Shown here one piece after another: positions 1 to 6,016 of a DNA stretch of 7,675 nucleotides. Where the stretch lies: the NCBI GenBank assembly GCA_029553845.1, contig JAKPKF010000059.1, positions 1-7,675 on the forward strand. Reading direction: 5' to 3'. The notes under the pieces were generated by a model, which worked only from the letters and a program-made list of their open reading frames with translations, had not been told where the DNA came from and ran no database searches. A program made the translations under genes and the position numbers. Within the stretch, counting starts at the first letter, position 1. Every line of letters starts with the position of its first letter. The DNA is from a bacterium (GTDB lineage Bacteria; Patescibacteria; Dojkabacteria; SC72).

Positions 1-3
1 AAT

Positions 4-753
4 CTACCATATTCCCATCCATTTAAGAAGTTGAGAATATATGCTTTCTCCATAAAGAACAGATATACTGAAGGCAAGAGAGATGAATGGAACCATAGGA
101 ATCTTTGCTTTTTTAATATCTACCTTCTTCTTGACTACAAAGAGTAGCGAGTAGAGTAGAGCTATTAATATTGCTAACCAGAATGTAACAAGAAACTGTC
201 CGAATGATTGCAAAATTCCGATACTAAACAGAAGAAGTATATCTCCAAGTCCAAAGGATTTTTTGATTATGTTTATCAGTAACAGTACCCCACAAATTAT
301 TAATGGTAGATATATATTCTCTAAATTGAAATTAAAGAAGAAGAAAAACATTATACTAATTGTTATGAGTATGTGTACAAGATTTTTAGGAACAGAATTG
401 CTTAGATAATCATAAAAGGAAAGAACAAACAGAAAGAGAATAATTATGTAAAAGAATAGGGGAATACTTGAAAGATAGAATAGGAGAAAGATTGTTCCAA
501 GGATTAACTCAGATATTGGGTAATAGATATTTATTACAGATTTACATTTTGGACATTTACCTTTGTAGAATATATATCCAAGGATAGGAATCAGTTGTTT
601 CCAATTAAGAGGCTTTTTACATTTCTCACAATGGGAACTAAGAGTTGCTATTTTAGGGTATGTATATCCATTCTCTAATCTGTATACCGTTGCATTTAGA
701 AAACTAGCAAGAGATGCACCAAGAAAGAATATACAAAGATAAACGATAATCAT
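4..753 (-). CDS. pilD: Prepilin peptidase (type IV leader peptidase, family A24)
   Basis: A 249-residue integral membrane aspartyl protease that cleaves the short leader from type IV prepilins at the inner face of the membrane; many relatives also N-methylate the new N-terminus. The N-terminus matches the family start (G-A-S-L-A-S-F-L-N then Y-R-L near 12-25). A cytoplasmic zinc-type loop carries C42-x2-C45 and C67-x2-C70. The first catalytic aspartate is D115, seven residues before P122 as in the family pattern; the second is D171 in G-L-G-D (168-171). The lysine usually two residues after that aspartate is leucine (173). The rest is strongly hydrophobic with several membrane segments. Length is normal and the TAG stop lies inside the window, so the gene is complete. 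It is the last pilus gene seen and appears to have its own promoter, placed just after the prepilin terminator. The ATG at 753 is preferred because a perfect extended -10 lies right before it. Confidence 0.94.
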   Translation of the reverse strand: MIIVYLCIFFLGASLASFLNATVYRLENGYTYPKIATLSSHCEKCKKPLNWKQLIPILGYIFYKGKCPKCKSVINIYYPISELILGTIFLLFYLSSIPLFFYIIILFLFVLSFYDYLSNSVPKNLVHILITISIMFFFFFNFNLENIYLPLIICGVLLLINIIKKSFGLGDILLLFSIGILQSFGQFLVTFWLAILIALLYSLLFVVKKKVDIKKAKIPMVPFISLAFSISVLYGESIYSQLLKWMGIW

Positions 754-758
754 CTTTG

Positions 759-767
759 ATTATAGCA
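759..767 (-). promoter_or_regulatory. Extended -10 promoter for pilD, predicted leaderless
   Basis: On the minus strand the bases read TGC-TATAAT, a perfect extended -10 box, followed by only five bases (CAAAG) and the pilD ATG. Standard spacing puts transcription start on or within one base of the A of the ATG. No good -35 hexamer lies 16-18 bases upstream, where the terminator stem sits, which fits an extended -10 promoter. The motif is seen directly; leaderless transcription is inferred. Confidence 0.65.
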
Positions 768-769
768 TA

Positions 770-801
770 GTCAAAATAAAAGCCCCTCATAAGAGAGGCT
801 T
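770..801 (-). terminator. Intrinsic terminator after the prepilin gene
   Basis: The minus strand has a nine-pair stem (780-788 with 793-801, one G-T wobble), GC-rich in the middle, with a four-base loop (789-792). It is followed by a T-rich tract, TTTATTTT, covering about 772-779. It begins 18 bases after the prepilin stop codon. The plus-strand side has no T tract after the stem, so it should act only on leftward transcription. It separates prepilin from pilD. Confidence 0.85.
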
Positions 802-818
802 CAAATTCACATTCTTAA

Positions 819-1382
819 TTATTGCCAATATTGCCAAGCATTTCCATCCCAATCAGATGCGACTGTTGCTGAATTAGATGTGTAGTAAGTAACCATTGCA
901 GAAAAGTCTGCATCTGGAGTTGTAGGATCATTCTCAAAGTTCTTATTTGTTATAGCTAGAGGCATATCGTCATCTCCAAACCCATTTCCATTACAGTAAT
1001 ATGCTCCATCATCTCTACTGTTATTATCTGTTGCTAAACCTCTAAGACTCACACATATCAACACGGATTGTTGGTGAGTTGGTTCTACAACATAGATAAA
1101 GGTTGCTTCTGTTCCACCCTTAAATACTCCCTCATCCATATATTCACTTAATGTTGTAATCAATGCAGAAGGTAGTTGCTGAGGAGGGAATTCTCTTTCA
1201 TCAGTATAATAAGCTTGTACTCCTTGGTATATCTGATCTACAGCATTCTGGTGTGCTACATCATTTGCCCTATTAATAGCAAACCTTCCTGCAGTAATAC
1301 CTACAGCCATAAGGATTATAAGGATACCCATAACGATAAGCATCTCGACTAATGTAAATGCTTCATAGAAATTCCTTCTCAT
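819..1382 (-). CDS. Type IV prepilin / pseudopilin-like protein
   Basis: A 187-residue pilin precursor, probably the fibre subunit made for PilD processing. It has an eight-residue positively charged leader (M-R-R-N-F-Y-E-A), then the class III cleavage motif F9-T-L-V-E13, with the essential Glu at mature position 5, and one long hydrophobic helix (about 9-32). Mature length would be 179 residues. Residue -1 is Ala, not the usual Gly. The segment Y-Q-G-V-Q-A-Y-Y-T-D-E-R-E-F-P (52-66) resembles the helix-to-loop region of GspG-type pseudopilins. The globular part has two cysteines (C110, C130), which could pair, an Asp/Gly-rich loop (124-139) that might bind calcium, and an aromatic C-terminus (W183, Y185, W186). 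It has its own -35 box and is followed by an intrinsic terminator, which suits a highly expressed subunit. Whether it is the major pilin or a minor one cannot be told here. Confidence 0.92.
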   Translation of the reverse strand: MRRNFYEAFTLVEMLIVMGILIILMAVGITAGRFAINRANDVAHQNAVDQIYQGVQAYYTDEREFPPQQLPSALITTLSEYMDEGVFKGGTEATFIYVVEPTHQQSVLICVSLRGLATDNNSRDDGAYYCNGNGFGDDDMPLAITNKNFENDPTTPDADFSAMVTYYTSNSATVASDWDGNAWQYWQ

Positions 1383-1416
1383 ATATTTGGAACAGTTATA
1401 AAATTTATCTATTAAT

Positions 1417-1430
1417 AAGTTACATAACTT
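1417..1430. repeat. Inverted repeat over the prepilin -10 region
   Basis: Two perfect six-base arms, AAGTTA and TAACTT, face each other across two bases. One arm coincides with the proposed -10 box and the other lies in the spacer. A dimeric repressor or activator could bind here, but short palindromes are common in AT-rich DNA, so an operator role is only a suggestion. Confidence 0.35.
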
Positions 1431-1445
1431 TCAAATCTATGTCAA
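1417..1445 (-). promoter_or_regulatory. Prepilin gene promoter
   Basis: The minus strand has a perfect TTGACA -35 hexamer (1440-1445), 17 bases, then TAACTT (1417-1422) as a weak -10 (three of six matches). The predicted start near 1410 gives a leader of about 28 bases with no Shine-Dalgarno site. It lies in the 66-base gap between pilC and the prepilin gene, so the pilin can be transcribed apart from pilB-pilT-pilC. The -35 is convincing; the -10 assignment is less so. Confidence 0.55.
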
Positions 1446-1448
1446 TAC

Positions 1449-2660
1449 CTATCCAATTGCCGAAGACAGCTGGAACATAGGCATATACACAGCCAGTGCT
1501 ATAAAACCTACTGCCAAGCCCATTATTACCAAAAACACAGGCTCAAGAATAGAAGACATATTACTCGTAGCTACATCAACCTCATCTTTGTAATACTGAG
1601 ACACCTTTTCCAAAACAGCGTCTATCTCACCTGTCTCTTCTCCTACAGCAATCATACTACTTACTAAAAGAGGAAAATATTCACTTCTTGCAATTGGTAT
1701 AGCTAAAGCTCCACCTTTTTCTACCTCTTCCTTTGCAGCCATTACAGTATCTCTAAACATTTCGTTTGTTAGTGATTGTGCTGTTAATTCCAATGCCTTA
1801 ATAATTGAAAGACCACTTCCCAAAAGAAGTGCCAGGATTCTTGTAAATTGTGAAAGCTGCATTTTTGAAATTATCCCTCCTATAACTGGAATTTTTAATG
1901 TTATTTTATCAAAATTTCTTTTTCCTTTCGCAGTATCTAGATAGTACTTCATACCGATAAAAACAACAGCTAAGACTACAAGAATTGCCCACCAATACTT
2001 TATGAAAAAGTCACTCATTCCCATTAATATTCTTGTAACCAGAGGTAGCTCAGCCCCAAAATCTCCATATATTTGTGCCATTGATGGAACAAGAACAAGC
2101 ATCATTAGAACCATAACAACAATGATAATAACAAGAATAATGATAGGATAAATCATTGCAGATCTTAACTTGTCTCCCAAAGATTTACTCTCTTCTAATT
2201 CTGTTGCGAGTCTTTCTAATATTATTTCCAAATTACCACTTTCTTCTCCTGCTTCAATAAGGTTGAGTGTAATAGGGTCAAAAACTTCACTTTGTTCTCT
2301 AAAAGAATTTGCCAATGTTTTTCCAGACTGAATAGCCGCAAGAACTTCTTTAAGAACTCTTTTGAACATAGGATTACTTGTCTGTTGAACCATAATCTCA
2401 AGAGCTCTAGCAAGAGGAAGTCCTGCTCCAACCATAGTAGACATCTGTCTCATAAAGATTACTTTCTCTTTCATTGGAACTCCACCGATATTTATCTCTG
2501 CCAATCTTTCAAGGTCCAAAGCAAATGCTTCTTTAATACTTACAACAATCAAACCTCTGTCATGAAGAATATCTGTAACTGCCCCAGCATCCTTTGCTTC
2601 CATGTTTCCATTGATAATTTTTCCACTTGTGTCTCTGGCTGAGTATTTAAACTTTTTCAT
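1449..2660 (-). CDS. pilC: Type IV pilus inner-membrane platform protein PilC (GspF family)
   Basis: A 403-residue polytopic membrane protein that couples the PilB and PilT motors to the pilin being inserted or removed. It shows the family's two homologous cytoplasmic domains. The first, about 66-190, begins F-M-R-Q-M-S-T-M-V-G-A-G-L-P; the second, about 268-394, begins Q-F-T-R-I-L-A-L-L-L-G-S-G-L. Each has its glycine-rich E-A-G-E-E-S-G (136-142) or V-G-E-E-T-G-E (339-345) signature. Membrane segments are near 170-191, 221-238 and 371-394. Length matches the family. The ATG lies three bases after the first pilT stop and directly after a second in-frame TAA (reading TAA-TAA-ATG), so translation is probably coupled to pilT. 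There is no Shine-Dalgarno site and no separate promoter that I can see. Confidence 0.96.
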   Translation of the reverse strand: MKKFKYSARDTSGKIINGNMEAKDAGAVTDILHDRGLIVVSIKEAFALDLERLAEINIGGVPMKEKVIFMRQMSTMVGAGLPLARALEIMVQQTSNPMFKRVLKEVLAAIQSGKTLANSFREQSEVFDPITLNLIEAGEESGNLEIILERLATELEESKSLGDKLRSAMIYPIIILVIIIVVMVLMMLVLVPSMAQIYGDFGAELPLVTRILMGMSDFFIKYWWAILVVLAVVFIGMKYYLDTAKGKRNFDKITLKIPVIGGIISKMQLSQFTRILALLLGSGLSIIKALELTAQSLTNEMFRDTVMAAKEEVEKGGALAIPIARSEYFPLLVSSMIAVGEETGEIDAVLEKVSQYYKDEVDVATSNMSSILEPVFLVIMGLAVGFIALAVYMPMFQLSSAIG

Positions 2661-2663
2661 TTA

Positions 2664-4106
2664 TTATGCTTTTAGTAATCTTAAAACTTCTTCTGGGAAT
2701 ACTGCATACTCCTGTGCTTTCTGTACATTTATGACTCCCTCTCTTACAAGATTTACTAGTGCCTTTTCCAAAGAGACCATACCCAAGTCTGAGCTTGTTC
2801 TTATGACATTATCTATTTGATGAGTCTTACCCTCTCTAATTAGGTTTCCTACAGCAGAGTTCATAATCATGATTTCAGATACTGCTCTTCTTCCACCCTT
2901 ATCCAGAGGTATAAGTCTTTGAGCTACAACTGCCTGCAGAATATTTGAGAGCTGTGCTCTAACCTGTTGCTGCTGAGTCTCTGGGAATACATCAATTATA
3001 CGGTCAAGTGTTTGAGATGAACTGTTGGTATGTAGTGTAGCAAATACTAAGTGTCCTGTTTCTGCCAAGGTAATAGCAGCTGCTATAGTTTCAAAATCTC
3101 TCATCTCTCCCACAAGGATAACATCAGGATCTTGCCTCAGCGCACTTCTAAGCGCTATCTCCCAAGAGTGTGTATCATCATTCATTTCTCTTTGGTCAAT
3201 TAATGCTCTCTTACCTTCAAATAGATACTCAACTGGATCTTCGATTGTAACAATATGACAGAATCTGGTTCTGTTAATATCTTCGAGGATTGCAGCTAAA
3301 GTCGTACTCTTTCCATGACCAGTTGGACCAGTAACTAGTACAAGTCCTTGTTTTAATTTAGCAAATTGATGGTAAAGCTGTGGAAGGAGTAACTCCTCTA
3401 TAGTCCTAATACGAGAGGGGATCAATCTAAATGCAGCAGAGAGATTTTTCATAGAGTAGTATGCATTTACCCTGAATCTAGCATTGTTTCCCTCCGCATA
3501 TGTATATGCATAGTCGATTTCTCTGTTTACTTCTAGTAATTCTTTTCTCTCATCTGTTATAGTTCTAAATATCAGCTCTTCCGTATCTTGTGGAGTCAAT
3601 ATCTTTTCACCAACCTCTTCCAGCTCTCCATCAATTCTAATAATCGGAGGATAACCAGGAGAGAGATGAAGATCTGAGGCATTTTTACTAATTGTAATAC
3701 TGAAGAGCTCTTCTATTGAATATTTTCCATTCACAGGTTGCGTTACTTCCGCTCCTTTTGTAATTTCTTCTTCTTTAAATATTGGCTCAGCAAGACTGTT
3801 CGCTTTTGGTTCTCTAACCATTGCCTTAGGTTTCTTGACATTAAGGCTGTCAGGTGCCTTTCCAATCGAATTTAATGTCGAAATCACAGAAGATACTGGA
3901 GCCGAATCTTTAGAAGGAAGAATCCCAACATCTGAGCTTTCTGTTTTTAAGCCAGGCATTTCTGTTGGTTTTGCTACATATTTTACTTCTGCAATATCTG
4001 GCTCAGGTGGAGGAGGTGGAGTTGTTGTTTGTGCTGGCTGATTTGTAGATGCAAAATCCGGATACGGAAACTTTGTATTACTATTCTGGACAGTTTGATT
4101 TTCCAT
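2664..4106 (-). CDS. pilT: Type IV pilus retraction ATPase PilT, with a long proline-rich N-terminal extension
   Basis: A 480-residue cytoplasmic hexameric ATPase that drives pilus disassembly. The conserved PilT body starts near 128. It carries Walker A G-P-T-G-H-G-K-S-T (260-268), the Asp box I-E-D-P-V-E-Y (288-294), Walker B D-P-D-V-I-L-V-G-E-M-R-D (326-337) with catalytic E334, and His box G-H-L-V-F-A-T-L-H-T (351-360). G-E-M-R-D and the later A-V-G-N-L-I-R-E (418-425, like the A-I-R-N-L-I-R-E retraction motif) favour PilT over PilB. The first ~125 residues are extra compared with the usual 340-380 residue PilT. They look disordered, with P/T/S-rich sequence including a run of prolines (30-34). 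No frameshift or second start separates this extension, and the Met at 4106 has an extended -10 box just upstream. The gene begins 20 bases after pilB and ends three bases before pilC. Confidence 0.96.
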   Translation of the reverse strand: MENQTVQNSNTKFPYPDFASTNQPAQTTTPPPPPEPDIAEVKYVAKPTEMPGLKTESSDVGILPSKDSAPVSSVISTLNSIGKAPDSLNVKKPKAMVREPKANSLAEPIFKEEEITKGAEVTQPVNGKYSIEELFSITISKNASDLHLSPGYPPIIRIDGELEEVGEKILTPQDTEELIFRTITDERKELLEVNREIDYAYTYAEGNNARFRVNAYYSMKNLSAAFRLIPSRIRTIEELLLPQLYHQFAKLKQGLVLVTGPTGHGKSTTLAAILEDINRTRFCHIVTIEDPVEYLFEGKRALIDQREMNDDTHSWEIALRSALRQDPDVILVGEMRDFETIAAAITLAETGHLVFATLHTNSSSQTLDRIIDVFPETQQQQVRAQLSNILQAVVAQRLIPLDKGGRRAVSEIMIMNSAVGNLIREGKTHQIDNVIRTSSDLGMVSLEKALVNLVREGVINVQKAQEYAVFPEEVLRLLKA

Positions 4107-4121
4107 ATTATATTTATACCA
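4107..4121 (-). promoter_or_regulatory. Possible extended -10 promoter for pilT, predicted leaderless
   Basis: In the 20-base pilB-pilT gap the minus strand reads TGG-TATAAA (4113-4121), then six bases and the pilT ATG. The spacing would start the transcript exactly on the A of the ATG. The hexamer matches TATAAT at five of six positions and has the TGn extension. The gap is AT-rich, so chance is a real alternative; readthrough from the pilB promoter is also expected. Confidence 0.45.
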
Positions 4122-4126
4122 AAAAT

Positions 4127-5932
4127 TTACTCTTTTGAAACCCTCATAACCTCTTCCAAAGAGGTTATACCTTCTAAAGCCTTTAGATACCCATCTTGTG
4201 TCATAGTAAGCATACCATTCTCAAGTGCTACTTTTTCAATATCTTTGTCAGAGACATTTTCCATCATCATTCTACTTATCTTGTCTGTAACATCCAACAC
4301 TTCAAAGATACCAATTCTTCCAGAATATCCAGAACCCCCACACTTGTCACAACCTTTTCCACGGTAAAGATATATTACCTGCTCTCCACCTGGACCTATT
4401 TCAGGAGGTCTAAAGAAATTTTTATCTCCTTCAGCGGATGAAGCTTTAGAAACTCCAACTCTTTTGAGATATTCAACAAGATTGAATCCCTTTACAGTAG
4501 CCATTATTTCATTGATATTTTTGACTATCTCTGGTGGAGCAGCATATGCTTCTATACAGTCTTGACACACTCTTCGTGGGAGTCTTTGCGCAACTACACA
4601 TCTAATTGTAGAAGAGAGTAGGAAAGGCTCAATTCCCATATCCAAAAGTCTTGGAATAGCTGCAGCAGCACTATTGGTGTGAAGAGTAGAGAGAACTAAG
4701 TGTCCAGTAAGCGAGGCTTGTACAGCCAACTCTGCTGTTTCCTGATCTCTGATTTCCCCTACCATTACGATATCTGGATCCTGTCTAAGAACAGATCTCA
4801 AACCACTTGCAAAAGTAAGTCCTGCATCAGGATTAATTTGTACCTGTGTTACACCTGGGACTCTAATTTCTACAGGATTTTCCAAAGATATAATGTTTAC
4901 CTTAGGATCATTAACCTTCATAAGGGAACAAGCTAATGTCCTAGTTTTACCACTACCAGTAGGACCAGTAACTAGTACGATACCATTTGTTACTTCAAGA
5001 CTGTCTAAGAATATCTTATATGCATTTCCACGCAGACCAGTAGACTCTAGTGTTATTCCATCTGTTTCGGATTCCAACAATCTTAAAACTCCTTTTTCTC
5101 CAAAGATTGTAGGCATGGTAGAAACACGAAGGTCTATCTTAGAACCATTTACTTTAATAGGGAATCTTCCATCCTGTGGTAATCTCTTCTCGTCAATTTT
5201 TAAGTTTGCAAGAATCTTGATTCTTGAAATTAATGCTGGCCCCAAATCTCTTGGAAGAGTTAATCTCTCAGTCATAATTCCATTTATTCTAAATCTTACC
5301 CTCAACCTTTTTTCCATTGGTTCAATATGAATATCTGAAGCCTTGGATATAGCTGCATACTGAAGAATTGCATTCACAATTCTCGCTACTGGAGCATTAC
5401 TAAGATTGTCACTGCTTAGCAGATTTGGATCCTCGCTAATTTCTGTAACAGGAACATCTACATCTTCCAAAGCCTCTGTAACTTCAGAGCTCATAACATC
5501 ACCAATTCTTCTATCTAGTACTGAATTAATACTTTCTCTGGTAGTAATATTTACAATTAATTTTGTTCCTGGGGGATATTTTCTTTCAAGAGCCTGCGTA
5601 GCCTGTATATCAAAAGGATCTTCCATCGCTATCTTTACAAAATCCTTACCTCGTTCAAATGGTACCGCCCTGTACTTCTGCAAACCATCTACATTCACTT
5701 CCGCTATTGTTCCTTCGGGAATTTCCATATCTCTAAGGTCAATGTAGGGGATACCAAAGATCTCTGATTTTGCTTTTGCTAAATCTTCATCAGAAACAAG
5801 ACCAAGCTCTTTTATAATTACCTCTTCAGTCTTTGGAGAACGGCTTCTTTCAACAAGGACCCTTCTGGCATCATCTTCCTTGATTAGACCTTTGGTCTCG
5901 AAATATTTTAATAGCGAACTCTTAGAATCCAT
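4127..5932 (-). CDS. pilB: Type IV pilus assembly ATPase PilB (GspE family)
   Basis: A 601-residue cytoplasmic hexameric ATPase that powers pilus extension. Residues about 1-140 form the N-terminal GspE/MshEN-type domain. The second N-terminal domain and C-terminal motor follow from about 180, starting P-V-A-R-I-V-N-A-I-L with D-I-H-I-E-P (200-205). Motor motifs are Walker A G-P-T-G-S-G-K-T (323-330), Asp box L-E-N-P-V-E (350-355), Walker B D-P-D-I-V-M-V-G-E-I-R-D (385-396) with E393, and His box G-H-L-V-L-S-T-L-H-T-N (410-420). Two CxxC pairs (456/459 and 528/531) form the expected zinc site, but 68 residues separate them, more than usual. The Asp box has Asn where Asp is normal. It is the first gene of the cluster, divergent from holB, and its -35/-10 promoter lies in the gap between them. 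PilB rather than secretion GspE is chosen because pilT and pilC follow. Confidence 0.96.
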   Translation of the reverse strand: MDSKSSLLKYFETKGLIKEDDARRVLVERSRSPKTEEVIIKELGLVSDEDLAKAKSEIFGIPYIDLRDMEIPEGTIAEVNVDGLQKYRAVPFERGKDFVKIAMEDPFDIQATQALERKYPPGTKLIVNITTRESINSVLDRRIGDVMSSEVTEALEDVDVPVTEISEDPNLLSSDNLSNAPVARIVNAILQYAAISKASDIHIEPMEKRLRVRFRINGIMTERLTLPRDLGPALISRIKILANLKIDEKRLPQDGRFPIKVNGSKIDLRVSTMPTIFGEKGVLRLLESETDGITLESTGLRGNAYKIFLDSLEVTNGIVLVTGPTGSGKTRTLACSLMKVNDPKVNIISLENPVEIRVPGVTQVQINPDAGLTFASGLRSVLRQDPDIVMVGEIRDQETAELAVQASLTGHLVLSTLHTNSAAAAIPRLLDMGIEPFLLSSTIRCVVAQRLPRRVCQDCIEAYAAPPEIVKNINEIMATVKGFNLVEYLKRVGVSKASSAEGDKNFFRPPEIGPGGEQVIYLYRGKGCDKCGGSGYSGRIGIFEVLDVTDKISRMMMENVSDKDIEKVALENGMLTMTQDGYLKALEGITSLEEVMRVSKE

Positions 5933-5961
5933 TTGGCAGTTTTTTAACTAATACTATTCTT

Positions 5962-5990
5962 AGTTTATTCTAATCCCTTACTACAGTCAA
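5962..5990 (-). promoter_or_regulatory. pilB (pilus cluster) promoter
   Basis: The minus strand has TTGACT (5985-5990, five of six to consensus), a 17-base spacer and TAAACT (5962-5967, four of six). Transcription would start near 5955, leaving a leader of about 23 bases with no Shine-Dalgarno site before the pilB ATG. A six-base inverted repeat (AACTAA at 5946-5951, TTAGTT at 5960-5965) overlaps the -10 and start region. Confidence 0.5.
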
Positions 5991-6002
5991 TATTTATATA
6001 TA

Positions 6003-6011
6003 TGATAGAAT
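6003..6011 (+). promoter_or_regulatory. Extended -10 promoter for the holB-like gene, predicted leaderless
   Basis: TGA-TAGAAT forms an extended -10 box (five of six in the hexamer), followed by five bases (CAGAT) and the ATG at 6017. The layout matches that at pilD, including the five-base gap and a similar discriminator. A weak -35 (CAGTCA, 5984-5989, 16-base spacer) overlaps the pilB -35 on the other strand. The box overlaps the first codons of the longer possible reading frame from 6002, which argues against that start. Confidence 0.55.
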
Positions 6012-6016
6012 CAGAT

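Noticed and set aside
819..840. Short tandem repeat of TTGGCAATA at the prepilin 3' end
   Set aside because: It simply encodes the W-Q-Y-W-Q tail over two copies; too short to treat as a functional repeat.
2292..2642. 116-codon plus-strand open frame opposite pilC
   Set aside because: Antisense to conserved PilC domain 1; the composition is Cys/Ser/Asn-rich noise with no family signature.
4029..4367. 112-codon plus-strand open frame across the pilT start and pilB end
   Set aside because: Overlaps two confident genes on the other strand and shows no motif.
4893..5330. 145-codon open frame on the plus strand opposite pilB
   Set aside because: Lies wholly antisense to well-conserved pilB motor sequence, has no recognisable domain or promoter, and its length is expected from the opposite-strand frame of an AT-rich gene.
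5406..5747. 113-codon plus-strand open frame opposite the pilB N-terminal domain
   Set aside because: Ser/Leu-rich shadow of the pilB frame, with no start signal.
819..5932. Type II secretion system (GspE/F/G/O) instead of type IV pilus
   Set aside because: The prepilin is GspG-like in places, but a PilT with G-E-M-R-D and the A-V-G-N-L-I-R-E motif is present, and secretion systems lack a retraction ATPase.
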